Positions 1 to 10,725 of a DNA stretch of 64,000 nt are shown piece by piece; position 1 is the stretch's first letter; every line of letters starts with the position of its first letter. Source of the stretch: Halichondria panicea (taxonomy: Eukaryota; Porifera; Demospongiae; Suberitida; Halichondriidae). Both the position numbers and the translations under genes were made by a program. The DNA lies in the NCBI RefSeq assembly GCF_963675165.1, contig NC_087377.1:4033899-4097898 (forward strand), in the 5' to 3' direction. A model generated the notes under the pieces. The model saw only the letters and a program-made list of their open reading frames with translations, ran no database searches and was not told the DNA's origin.

Positions 1-1142
1 GCACTGCAGAGCAATATCAATCTCGAAGAAAATGAAGTTATTAATCTTTGCTTTGAAATCCACGGTCGATCTGATGAATATTTCAATCTCGTGTCTGACT
101 CTTGTATTAGCGTGAATGCACATTACCAGCGAGCAGATCCACAATTACCCGCCAATATTATTGATGAGATAACAGTTCGAGCAGCTGGTCTTGACGGGAT
201 CTGCCGAAATATTGCAGTCAGTGTCGAAAATTGCCAGGCAACAATCGATGGGTCTGTGCTCGATGAAACTTACACAAGTGCTGGAATATCTGTGAGACTG
301 TATCGAAATCGTGTTCGAATTTCTGCTCCTAATTGCCAAGACCTTGATTTGGTGATGTGGGTATTTTGTGAGCAGTCAGAGTTGAGGGGATACCCTGAAC
401 TGGGAGAGCCTGATATCGTGGTCAATGTTAGTATGATCCACTTTGTGATTGCTCGTGGACTTAATATCAGAGAATCGGCTCATGGCTTGCTGGGTAAGTG
501 GTGAATAAAGAGCGTCCATAGCTTCTTTGCGATTCTATAGCACTCAATCACGTATGATATAACAGTGGAATGTTTTTATACAAGTATAAAAAAATACAAA
601 TGTACCTTTAGAGAACAAAGTTTTGGCAACTATTACTTTGTTGAGAGTTATTGTACAAACTGTTTATTTAAGATCCTTTAATCCTTTAGATTGCTGACAC
701 TGCATTGATTACGGGTTCCACTGTATACACAATGAATTAATTTGTTGAATGCTATAGTATTTTGATGCTATTGTTTCTACTTTGATTTATTTTTTCTGTC
801 TACTTTTCTACAGGTCAGTTTTGGAATGTTCCCATCACCATCGAGCGCTATTTGGGCTCTCTCTCTGATGGCAGCACACGAGATGATACCTACATCCTGA
901 CTGTCAACTATCCGAACACGTTCCCTCGTCGTTTTGTGACCTTTCTTCACTCTCCGACTTGGGACAGACGAGGGAAGGAGTATTGTTTGTACGGGGGTAA
1001 CAGACAGGGTGGAGGGATACTTGAGATAGAGTCACCAAATGATCCGATTATCCAGGGACGCTATAGAGACTATATCGTGGGGGAACAGTTCGGAGTGGAC
1101 TTTGTGTATTCTCATTTCGAATCTTCTGAGTGCAGTCTGTGA
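1..1142 (+). CDS. Copy A: 3' end of mosaic adhesion protein gene (ITI_HC_C-like domain), partial
   Basis: Only the last two exons lie in the window. The penultimate exon is open from base 1 to 493 and the last exon runs 814-1142 (stop TGA), with a phase 1 GT-AG intron between them. Together they encode most of the C-terminal module shared by all copies. It resembles the C-terminal domain of inter-alpha-trypsin inhibitor heavy chains, with the hallmark SAHGLLGQFW at the exon junction and RDYIVGEQF near the end. The missing 5' part of the module begins upstream of the window. Both exons are in frame with no lesion, so this copy may be functional. The protein ends about 11 residues after the module with no hydrophobic tail, which suggests secretion. 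Confidence 0.85.
494..813 (+). other. Intron between the last two exons of copy A
   Basis: AT-rich intron that starts GTAAGTG and ends in a pyrimidine-rich CTACAG. The same intron recurs in B, C and E with indels. In E it has gained an inverted-repeat element. I see no gene or repeat in this copy. Confidence 0.8.
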
Positions 1143-2380
1143 ATAATTATCGTAGCAATTATAGAGAGACTTCTAAGTGTGCGTTAACTTTAACTATCTT
1201 AGTGTCAATATTATTGTTATGTGCCATACTGTGTCTTGTATAACTAGTTATTTTTATTATAATAATGTGTAGTTCCAAGAAAAAATATCTCGTAATTGAA
1301 CTATCCGCCAAATCATTTTATAACCTCTCAAAGTATGCCAACAAAATGTCTCATTTTGTACATATTTATCTTCTTCCCCTCCCCCCCCAGCTGTAGCCCA
1401 ACGACGTGAACCAGCTAGTTTTTAAAATTATTAATAATGCGTGCAGCACCTCCAGGTCCAAGTACATCTATACTGCATCTGTTATGTTTTTGAAATCTAT
1501 AGATACTGCATCTATATGCCTCCCACTTACCAGTAGCCTGTCTATAAAATTATTACTAGCTCATACATGATCAGGCACTCGGTCCCAATAAATTTTAATG
1601 TTAGTTTTACTCCTAGCAACCATGCATTCTAGGGTGAATGTCTATACTGCACATTTTTTGCCGTCATAAAATAAGTGGAAAGTTAATTAAATATAACGTA
1701 TTAAAGTCTCACTGACTGATTCTTGTTGTTAATTACTTTCAGACTGTGTTCATAGGCTTACCTGTTTTCCTTGTGCAAATTACATGTATATAATGCTAAA
1801 AGTTTTGTGTTTTTTTTATAATACTTGTATACCTATTCACTATTGTGTGGCCTCCCCCAAAGAGACCACTTTTACTATACTAATGAAAGCATCGCGGGTG
1901 CTGATGCCTCGGTAGAGGTGCCAAAGCTACATAACATAAAACTACTAATAGCTAGCTTTTATACACACATTGATTATAATTATCATGATGTTAATTTTGC
2001 CTGCATGCAATCTCGGGGAAACTCAAATAGTGTCTAATGATCGACCATGATTGTTGTTAAAAACGATCGATGCCAAAAGTTCAAATCTAAGATTAATGGC
2101 TGCAAGTCAGCAGAACCTTGCAGCTCTCTCTTGCAGCTACCAATAGCTAGCGTTCTAGTGCAGAGCTAACTACTAAGTAGAGAAGCAACACTGGATGAAC
2201 AAGTTTGGCTACGTGCTCTTCTGAAAAGGCTGCAATGGCATTCCAAGTAAGCAAAACTAGGCATAACTCGAAAACGAAGCTTTATTTTGCAAATCCACAA
2301 ATAGCAAGCCAAGAAAACATGACTAGAAGCCTATAGAAACTCTTACTTGCACTTCATTGATCCTTGAGCAGCTGAAATAG

Positions 2381-2383
<3 letters not shown>

Positions 2384-2416
<33 letters not shown>
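2384..2416. repeat. (CA)n microsatellite
   Basis: About 16 uninterrupted CA/AC dinucleotides in the A-B intergenic region. Confidence 0.95.
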
Positions 2417-2424
<8 letters not shown>

Positions 2425-2812
2425 CACTACCGTACCTCGCTTGCGCATGCGCACCGAGGCATAATTACCTGATACCATAATGCCATACAAGACGGCTTAA
2501 TAATCTATACCTTGCATGCATGGGTCTAGATGTTGTTATAATTATTTAGCCTGCTTGCTGTTGCTTATGTTGTTTATACAGCTTTAGCTGTGATCTCAAC
2601 CTCAAGGACAAATGCACTCAACTGCACGGCATTGCTGTCAAGAGGCTTCCCTCACGCGTCAACATCAAGATATTGGTTGCCGAATGGTGCCAACACTATA
2701 GCTTCAAGGACAAGTGCTAAGCTCAAGTGTGTCCAGTTGAGAACTGAGACTATATATTTTGTCTTGTACATGCCTTTACAGAAATTCATACCGTATAGCG
2801 TGTATATTTCGA

Positions 2813-2873
2813 GGGTATAAAAATGTTCGTGGGTTTCGCTGATTAAGCATGTACCGCGAACATTTTTATACCC
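2813..2873. repeat. Hairpin with 17-bp arms
   Basis: The arm GGGTATAAAAATGTTCG at 2813-2829 is repeated as its reverse complement at 2857-2873, with a 27-base loop. A decayed copy lies at about 35105-35165 downstream of copy C. Confidence 0.8.
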
Positions 2874-3235
2874 ACGAATTTAATATCACATTCATGCATG
2901 CTGCCGAAAGGCTGCTATTCCCCAAAAATTAAATCCATGGTTGCAGTACAGTGCTCTGCAAAGGTATGGAAAATCACTGTACACATTTAAGTCTTTAACG
3001 ATTCATAATTAAATCAATGAGTCTGATCGAGGTTTGTACCTTTTACCTGTGGTAACAGTTAATGTCCATATAAGGAAGTGGTGTGCAGCTAGCCATGTAG
3101 TGTATCAGGCCACTAACTATAGACACTGTTTTAACTGTATAGCTGTTCAACTGGTCACTTTTCACAATCTCTCATCTCTTCGCTCTAAAAAGTGTACGAT
3201 TTGCTTTTGGTTGTAGACATCTCCGACTAGCCAGC

Positions 3236-3745
3236 ATGGATAGACAGCATTGCAGTGTAATCGTGTCTGCTTGCTTACTGTCTGTGTTCGCTCTTTGTGT
3301 GGGCCAAGCTCCAATAGCTTTTTGTCAAGAGGATTTTTCGGATAACTTATCGTGTGAGGAAATAAATGAAAAGAGGCGCTGTAGCTTCCCCAGAAGTGAA
3401 CTCTGCAACAGTAAAACACTTTGTGCTGATGGATCTGATGAAGATGTAATCACTGGAACTGGATTAGATTGTGAGATTTGAATGTGTAATTATGTACATG
3501 GCCTCAGGCCAGTTATAAAGTCTACATTGATTGTGTTGACATAATTCTACATATGTGACATTGCTACAATCATTACTTAATTGTTGCAGGTGATGGTAGT
3601 CTCACTGGTCGCAAGGCTACTGACGATGGTAAAGTGGAGCCTGGATTTCTGTGTTCTAATGGTACTATACTGGACCTGGTACAACTGTGTGATGGCACGG
3701 CCAACTGTGAGGGTGGAGATGATGAGACACACCCTCTCTGTGCAA
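3236..3745 (+). CDS. Copy B exons 1-2: signal peptide and two LDLa modules
   Basis: The start at 3236 opens with a basic then hydrophobic leader (MDRQHCSVIVSACLLSVFA) typical of a secretory signal peptide, probably cut near VGQ-A. Exon 1 (3236-3470) then gives a cysteine-rich stretch with the LDLa-type acidic SDE. Exon 2 (3590-3745) gives a clearer LDLa module with LCDG and GDDE. The codon for the last exon-1 Cys is split by a phase 1 intron. LDLa modules fold around calcium and often mediate ligand binding. Confidence 0.8.
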
Positions 3746-3804
3746 GTAAGCTATTATGCTAACTCAGCATCTTTTGTGAGTCTTATATAAAGTATCAGCC
3801 ACTA

Positions 3805-4206
3805 CAGGGTTTTGCAGAATCTTTGAAATAGAGGGTGTAGAGCGTTCCTTATATGGATATCTAATCATTACACATTGTGGTCTCATAAACACATTGTGGT
3901 GAAATGCCATGTCTGCAAAATTCAAAAACAAATTGGTTTTTCTTGTGAAAAAAGCTGACCAAAGCATTATTTGGGATATAAGATGGAGAATAGTACATCA
4001 GACAGAGCTGCTTGGACTGTCTTATCAAAGTGTTGCTGAGAATCTTCAAGTTGATCCATCAACTGTTTGCAGAATAGTGCATTGTTGACATGCTGACTAA
4101 GATCTACAACTTTATGGTTGACCACAGATAACCTTATTATGCTTATAAGGAACGCTCAACGCAAAACGCTTTTTTGTGGATATTGCAAAGATTCTGCAAA
4201 ACCCTG
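3805..4206 (+). mobile_element. Non-autonomous Tc1/mariner-like element with transposase HTH remnant
   Basis: The terminal inverted repeat starts CAGGGTTTTGCAGAATCTTT and mirrors the right end. TA dinucleotides flank both sides (3803-3804, 4207-4208), as expected for Tc1/mariner target duplication. Inside, about 4005-4086 reads as a helix-turn-helix-like peptide (LLGLSYQSVAENLQ, then VDPSTVCRIVH) before a stop, a remnant of a DNA-binding domain. The rest of the transposase is gone. Confidence 0.75.
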
Positions 4207-4555
4207 TATTATAAACAAAAATGGCTACTAGCTTCTTTAGCAGCTCTTTCTGACTCTTGTAGCTAACAAAAAGCTAGCGCTTTAGTGCAAGGCTAACTCA
4301 TAAGTTGAATAGAAACTTTGTGCGAACAGATGATGCTATGAAAGATTCTGAAGAGACTGCAATAGCCTTCAATGTGAGTCAAACAGCCATGACTCGAGAA
4401 AAAAGCTTTAGTTTGCTAATATCCACAAATCAAAATCCAAGAGAACGTGGCTAGAAGCCTATAGAAGCTGTTAGTTTTCGTCACATTGCAACCGTTGAGC
4501 AGTTACAGCTGAAACAGACACACACACACATACACATGCACACAGTCAGCTTTAC

Positions 4556-4692
4556 TATCCCTCGTGCGGCTACGCCTCGAGGCATAATTACTCCAGAATA
4601 TTTGGCACAGGCCTAGCCATGCATGGCTTGCATTTACTTCGCAGTGCCAGCACAATAATTATTATGCCTCGAGGCATAGCCGCACGAGGGAT
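4556..4692. repeat. Foldback repeat
   Basis: Arms of about 35 bp (4556-4590 and about 4657-4692) contain TATCCCTCGTGCGGCTACGC and its complement, separated by about 65 bp. It lies in copy B intron 2. Confidence 0.75.
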
Positions 4693-4782
4693 ACGGTAAA
4701 GCTCAGAGGAGGTCCGACATGCGTGCACGAATCACTACAAGTTCAGTGCATTAATATCATTGCGGTCAAGTGATATATCCAG

Positions 4783-5138
4783 TAGGCCCTGGTAAATTAT
4801 GCCGGCATAATTTGGGGCATAATAGGTTAGGTCATTATGCTGGCATAATTGGGGCATAATAATAGGTGAATTTGGTCAGCTTGGTGCAAATGCAACGGTC
4901 CTCTGCTGTTGCTGAACGTCTTTTAAATGCTTCTTTACATCTAGAAGATTTATGTTGAATTTTCAGTTATGTTATAAATGTGCAATACAAGAGATAATTA
5001 TTTTTTACTACTATACTGCTGAAAAAAGGACGTCAATGTGGGGCATAATGGGTTCTTTCCACAAGCATAATAGGCTGAATTTGGGGCAGTGCTCAAAAGC
5101 ATAATAGGCAGAAAAAGAGCATAATTTTCCAGGGCCTA
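4783..5138. mobile_element. hAT-like MITE with 8-bp target duplication
   Basis: A 356-bp element bounded by TAGGCCCTGG and CCAGGGCCTA. The 8-bp direct repeat ATATCCAG flanks it at 4775-4782 and 5139-5146. An 8-bp duplication and YARNG-type ends fit the hAT superfamily. The interior repeats the phrase GGGGCATAATAGG and has no ORF. It sits inside an older repeat whose uninterrupted relative is at about 12195-12265 in the same orientation. Confidence 0.85.
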
Positions 5139-6568
5139 ATATCCAGGCCAAATGCACTAGCACTTATTCCTGGATGTAATGCGCAATTAATACCATGTGT
5201 AAGAGAATCGATTTTGAACCCCAGATCCTGGCAGAATCAATTTTTTTCTTTGTTGAGGTCCTGGTAAAGCCACAAACCAATAACTCTTTTTAGACTGCTT
5301 GTTAGATACTACTTTCTGTGATTAAACTCTTTTAGACTACTTGTTATAGATACTATACTTTCTAAGTTGTGTGATTGAATTCTGTCTTTAATACTTATCT
5401 CATGCATGATCACAGACTACTGACTATGCCTTTGACAACGGTTTGCTCCCACTGTTTGGCTACAGGTCATTTAAGACGATCAGTATGCACTATTAACTGT
5501 GGATACCCCTTTCTTGTGAAACAATCAAAGCACATTGCAAATTATTTACCTCTTCTATAACACTAATTCTTTTGAGCGAAAGCAAAAAAAATGGTGAGAG
5601 GCATTAGCAAGCGCACGCTTGCAACACTCGTTTCTTTTACCGGTCAAATTGTTGTCAAGGAGCATGCTATCAACTTGTCAATATTGATCAATCGATACTG
5701 GATTGCGTGGTAGATTGGAGAGTGTCATGAATGCATTTATCCTGCTGACTTGCGGATTGGCTCTGGAAGCACTATTGACTTTGTACTGTTTTTTATTCTC
5801 CTGTTCAGCCATTATCTGTTGCTACTGCTCGTATCTACACCACCTTTAAAGATGCTAAGTTATACTTTCTCCAGACACAACTCATCTTTTGTGTGTCCTA
5901 CTGTATCCCTTTACCGGTCAAATTGAAGGTTTAGACCAGCTATAGCTGTTAAAGGTGACACATACTTCCATCGAGGCAGCAGTGAGGTATAATCGACTGG
6001 TGAGTGTGTGTGTGCACAACCATTGACCCACGCCCATCTTCTAAGCCAAGTGTTCATTGGGGGGGGGGGGGCAATCAAATCAAGCTCAGTTTGTGGGTTG
6101 GGCCATAGGTTGGGCCATAGGTTGGGCCGGCTGACCATAAACTAAAGTGATAACCCTTTTCCCCACGGTTGCGAACGACCTGGAAAGGGATAATAGGCAG
6201 TCTCTTTGGACTAAGTACTGTGAATGATATTCATTGAGTTGCACATGCGCAGTAGCTCAGAACATGCCCACATTTTTATAATCATATCAATGTTGAAACC
6301 ACATTTTTGCTGAAGTGTGTTATTTTGCTGCTGAAATTAAAAAGTAATGACTTAATCCCATTTTTTGATGCTATATAATTTCATTGTGTGTTGTCAATTT
6401 GAATAATAGATAATAGGTTGTGAGAATAGGCTTAGTGTGGTAATCTTACTTACGGACACGACCGTGACATTAGGTTTTATGTGGAGGTATACCATCCAAC
6501 TTATACAGTAATTTTGCTCCAGTCTCGTTTATGTGTAGTAGCTTCATACTTATTGCCTATAATTATAG

Positions 6569-6706
6569 ACAAGTGTCTGTTTCCCTACTATGGAGGATGT
6601 TTTCACACAAGGGAGTGTAAGTCCACCGCTAGAGAAGCAACTTGTGGACTGTGTCGTCCAGGGTTTGCAAGAGACTCTAGAAATTTTGAAACGGGTGAAT
6701 GTGTTG
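6569..6706 (+). CDS. Copy B exon 3: EGF-like module
   Basis: A phase 1-1 exon of 46 codons with six cysteines (KCLFPYYGGC, TREC, TCGLC, GEC). The same exon occurs in C (14369-14506), E (39961-40098) and F (56564-56701). Confidence 0.8.
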
Positions 6707-6889
6707 GTAGGTATAATTATGTCAATTGAGGAATATAGCATTTACAATATTAATAGTATGAACATTGTACAACCATGCATGCATGCACACCTGTTAAGTA
6801 AACATTAACAGACTGATAGAAGTACGTAGAGGAGGCTACATTTACTTGTAATTCTTTGGTACGAGTTAATCTTTGCAAATCATATGCAG

Positions 6890-8821
6890 AGGCTGATTTC
6901 AGATTTCAAAGCTCTGTGTGCGAAAACCAGGGAAGAACAGTTAGTGTGACGCTTGAGACAACTGGAGTCCTTGATAGAAGAGTGCTCATGGACGTTAGGG
7001 TAATTGGTGGAACTGCTACAGGTAACAAATTTACTTTTTTCTGATTGAAATTACTCTTTTTACAGTTGGTAATGACTTCACATTATCAACAAGTCAGCTT
7101 GTATTTGAGCAATTTTCTGGTGGAGGAACAAGTAGAGGAGTGACTATCAGGGCTGTACTCGACAGTGTTTCTGAAGGTAGGAAAACTATTCTCCTGGAAG
7201 CTTCAGCTGGTGATTGGCCATTCGCTATTGGAGGGAATAGTACTACGATTACAATTAATGAGTGCTCAGTGAAGGCAGGTAAGTTTGGTGGATATTATTA
7301 CTAATTTTTAATCTATTTTAATGCGTATAGAGAACCTATTTTTGCTTCCATATCGAAGTGTTAGTGAGGGTTCTGGCTCAATAACTACGTATGTACAATT
7401 GGCCAGTGGAGTTGGTACCCTGACAGAGGATCTCCTTGTCTACGTATCGACCAGTTCTGGATCTGCTATAGGTATAAGTATAATTTGCTTGTTGGAGTAT
7501 CTTATAGAAACATTATTTTACCGTCGTTCACAGGCAACGTTGACTATCACGAGACACAGTTATTTCTCACCTTTCCTAATGGATCCACAGGAGGAGTTAG
7601 GATTCCATTTTCTGTTCCATTAATTGATGATAACATTGCTGAACATCAAGAACATTTCCTTATAACAGCTTCAACAAGTGGCAATGGAATTGGGATATAC
7701 CCACAAACAACATACAGTCAAAGTGCATTCATTAGTGATGATGATCGTGAGTTGTCACCGTTCAGTACTTTATGCACGGGCCATGTGCTCTCGTATTGTA
7801 TGCGAAGGACACTACGTATAGTACAGTACAAGCAAATCGCAGGGAAATTGCATGCCCATGCTCACATTCGAAATCCGATAAATTACACGGTACATGTACT
7901 AACTGGTAATGCGTGTTTAATTTGGTATCCTTTTTAACACTGTTTTCAGCTTTTATAGTTGAATTTGAGTACCCAAGCTACACTGTACGAGAAGGAGATA
8001 GTGTGAAAGTATGTCTGGTCAATACCACCAATCTAGATAGGATCTACGATTTCATTGTGCGTTTCTACACTTCATATGACTGTGATACTTCATCCACTAC
8101 AGGTATATATCACAACTAAAATTTATCATTATATAAGGTTTTGTTCTTCCATACAGCTGATTTGGATTATGAAGCAGTGTATAGCGAAAGTAATGTCATA
8201 TTCCCACCTGACACTAATCGAGCATGCACGATTATCAACACTTACCACGATAACTTGCAAGAAGGAGTAGAAAAGTTCATTGTCCACGCCATACACCGGA
8301 GTGGAGTTGGGCCGTTCTCCTCACTACAAACAAACGTTTTTATTATAAATGTGAAGGGTAGGTGAAAAATTGACCTGCATTTTTATGATTGTTATCGACT
8401 ACTATCTTATTACGCATGCAGTGGATCCAGTGACAATATCAATTGAAGAGGCATTCTATTCTATTACTCAACCTGAAGAATCTGTGGAAATATGTCTTGT
8501 TACTAAAGGCAGCCTGGATGAAACAATCACTATAAGCCTTCAAATTACCCAACGTGCGTTCTAAAAAGTATAGTATCAAATAATTTATGTACTAATCTTA
8601 ACCCTAACCCTAACCCTAACCCTAACGTACAGATCAAACCGTGGAGCTGACCATTGATATTGCAATTACTCGTAGATGCGTAATTGCCACTGTTCCAAGT
8701 ATACACCTCCTGTTCTCAACAAATGGTCGTATTGAGACCATACAAGCTGCGATTGTATCAGATAATCGTCGAGTGACCCTTGATCGATGTCAAGCAGAGA
8801 TAGCATTCTTTGATGGAAGTG
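6890..8821 (+). CDS. Copy B exons 4-11: four Calx-beta-like repeats
   Basis: Each repeat is split over two exons: 6890-7021/7066-7278, 7331-7471/7534-7746, 7950-8102/8157-8357 and 8422-8553/8633-8821. The first two carry the Calx-beta signature, with acidic D-D-N-I-A-E or S-V-S-E-G-x-E turns followed by a beta strand. The third and fourth are more divergent. Calx-beta repeats bind calcium in adhesion proteins and Na/Ca exchangers. Compared with E, the first repeat is two codons shorter and exon 8 lacks seven codons at its end, both in frame. Confidence 0.75.
8598..8626. repeat. Interstitial telomere-like repeat (CCCTAA)n
   Basis: Four to five uninterrupted CCCTAA units sit in the intron before exon 11, ending six bases before the acceptor AG at 8631-8632. 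The corresponding introns of E and F have ordinary pyrimidine tracts here. TTAGGG is the usual metazoan telomere unit. Confidence 0.9.
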
Positions 8822-8868
8822 GTTAGTCACATGACTGCATGGCATCATTATCGCATACTTACTTGCAG

Positions 8869-9060
8869 TTAAGGATGAGTGTCCAGTCTTACCGGACCCT
8901 ACCAACGGACAAGTTGAACAGTTGCTCACTGATGGACTGATTCTCCCTGGCTCCATTGCCATATACTCGTGTGATGTTGGGTTGGTTCCTGATAGATCAC
9001 GGTTCAGAGAGTGTACGGCTGATCTCACCTGGTCAGGAATCCCACCGGCTTGCATTCAAG
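8869..9060 (+). CDS. Copy B exon 12: Sushi (CCP) domain
   Basis: A 64-codon exon with the Sushi pattern: four cysteines, GSIAIYSCDVG in the centre, and TWSGIPPAC at the end. Sushi domains mediate protein-protein contacts in complement and adhesion proteins. It is nearly identical in C, E and F. Confidence 0.9.
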
Positions 9061-9108
9061 GTAAGATAATGTGGGTCAACTTTCTCTTAATATATGTTTT
9101 GCCGTCAG

Positions 9109-10337
9109 GTGCGGAGGGCATTGTTGAAAGTTTGTCTAACGAATTTATTATTGGATTACCTTCCTTAAGTGTTTATACATCACAATATCTTATTGTTACA
9201 ACAAATGGTCAGCGTGTTCCTTTTATTGTTCTTGGAAATCAATTTGACAGTATTTCTAATGTTGAGTACACATATAACAGATACATTGTCATTCCGAGTT
9301 CCCATATAGGGACAGGCATTCACATAAAAGCAAAAGCAAATGGAAAAATTTCTGTTCAAAGCTGGCTGGATTACGGCTTTTTATATTACTCAATAGATTC
9401 TTTTTTAGCAATAAGCGTGAGGCCTATGGATGATGTGAAAAAGTATGAGTATTACTCTATACCATATAACTACTCCAGCTTGCTACACCTTGTTGCCACT
9501 GAGGACAATACTATTGTTAACCTTGGATCTTCATCCATCTCGCTGGATCGCCTTCAAACACATCAAATTAGTAATATCGCTTCTCTCACATCAATTAGAG
9601 TTTCAAGTGACAAACCTCTTTCAGTTATCAGTTCTAAGAACTGTTTTGATATTGGTTTTGTTAATGTTCAATCTTGTGACTACCTCAGCGAACAGTTGTT
9701 GCCCACTCACCTATGGGGTAGAAGATTCCTAGTGGCATCATTTCTTGGACTGAAAAATGGAGAGAGTCTACGAATTTTGGCGTCAAAATTTCCTACTACA
9801 GTCACAATTGCATGTGCAGGGAGTAGCATTCCTCGTGTAGTAATTCTATTTTCTCGTCTTGGTCAGTGGAGAGATGTAAAACTTGATGAGCAGCCTGGGG
9901 GTGTTAGGGACAGGTTTTGTGTAGTAGAAGCTACGAACCCAGTGTATATAATTCAGTTTGCTCGAGTTAGTGTGGGTGATTCTTACATGATGACCATTCC
10001 AGCTGTTGAACAATATGGTGAATTTTTCACAGGGTTTGACGTTCCAAATCTTTCTCCTTTTAATTTCGTGAATATCTATGTGACACCCGAGCATTTTTTT
10101 CCTGGAGGGATTCTTGTTGACGGAGATGCAGTGTTGGACTGGACAACTGTACGGTGTCATAGTGGTGAAATTTGTGGGCACATTTCGAGGCCTGTTTTAA
10201 TGAGACAAGATCATTATCACATTATATGGCATCAAGATCCCAGAGGTAGAATAGGAATATCAGCGTACGGATTTGATACTGCAGAGAACAGTTCATACGG
10301 TTATCCTGCAAGCATGTATACCATCTCCACAAAGTAA
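9109..10337 (+). CDS. Copy B exon 13: IgGFc-binding-type domain, frameshifted end
   Basis: One long exon of about 407 codons encodes the beta-rich domain found at the N-terminus of FCGBP and related mosaics. It starts GIVESLSNEF, with EYEYYSIPYNY, QLLPTHLWG and GISAYGFDT further in. Near the end B reads GCATGTATACC where C, E and F read GCATGTACATACC, a 2-bp loss. The frame then shifts and stops at TAA 10335-10337, overlapping the normal donor. The first third differs strongly from the other copies while the rest is close. Confidence 0.8.
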
Positions 10338-10397
10338 GTGACAGTATTCATTCTCATGCAGTGATAATTAATTATGCCGTGCTTTCTTTTCATGCAG

Positions 10398-10692
10398 GTG
10401 TTGACGAATGTGTGCCAAACTTGGATATTTGCGATCCAAATGCCCAGTGTATAAGTGTGAATGGACGTTACAGATGTGTTTGCAATGATGGCTATGAGAA
10501 ACAGAGAAATAAAACCTGTACTGGTATGTAACATGACATTGTGTGTTGTGCTTTTCATAGATTTTTGCACAACTGAATTCAGATATAGATGAGTGTGCAG
10601 TTGGTACTAGTGGCTGTGATGTCAATGCTTACTGCACTAACACTATTGGTGATAATAACTGTACCTGCAACACTGGCTTTATTATCAACTAA
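10398..10692 (+). pseudogene. Copy B exons 14-15: EGF-CA pair, second one truncated by deletion
   Basis: Exon 14 (10398-10523) is an intact EGF-CA module (VDEC, then CVCNDGYEKQR). Exon 15 starts normally at 10583 (DIDECAVGTSGCDV) but after the codons for CNTGF it runs into sequence of the intron before the ITI_HC_C exons. It has no donor and stops at TAA 10690-10692. Skipping exon 15 would join two phase 1 sites, but the frameshift in exon 13 lies upstream. Confidence 0.85.
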
Positions 10693-10725
10693 CAATTGAT
10701 AGATTGATTTCCTCTTTCTCCTCAG

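Larger units (their letters stand above)
1143..3235 (+). other. Intergenic region between copies A and B, with exon-like relics
   Basis: No complete gene is seen. The region is homologous to 33740-35397 downstream of copy C, so it was duplicated with the array. It holds a poly-C run (about 1379-1389), a CA microsatellite (2384-2416), a 17-bp-arm hairpin (2813-2873), and short coding-like stretches after AG sites at about 1391 and 2585 (see findings). The position that carries a TATA box upstream of copies C, E and F reads TATCAGG here (about 3103-3109). Confidence 0.6.
3746..6568 (+). other. Copy B intron 2, loaded with mobile elements
   Basis: A 2.8-kb intron, against 126 bp at the same position in copy E. 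It holds a Tc1/mariner-like element (3805-4206), a foldback (4556-4692), a hAT-like MITE (4783-5138) nested in a second foldback, a 13-base G run (6059-6071) and a short tandem repeat of GGTTGGGCCATA at about 6100-6128. No host gene is seen. Around 5200-6000 I see only AT-rich DNA. Confidence 0.75.

Noticed and set aside
145-339. Minus-strand ORFs opposite the ITI_HC_C, IgGFc, VWD and Sushi exons (also near 10950, 17617, 32848, 43304, 50811, 61559)
   Set aside because: They are antisense shadows of conserved exons, recur only because the exons recur, and lack their own splice or start signals.
2590-2820. Open frame in the A-B spacer as an independent gene
   Set aside because: The reading frame with cross-copy conservation is a different one, ends soon, and has no upstream exon; reported only as a relic.
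8598-8626. Chromosome end at the CCCTAA run
   Set aside because: Gene B continues on both sides, so it is interstitial.
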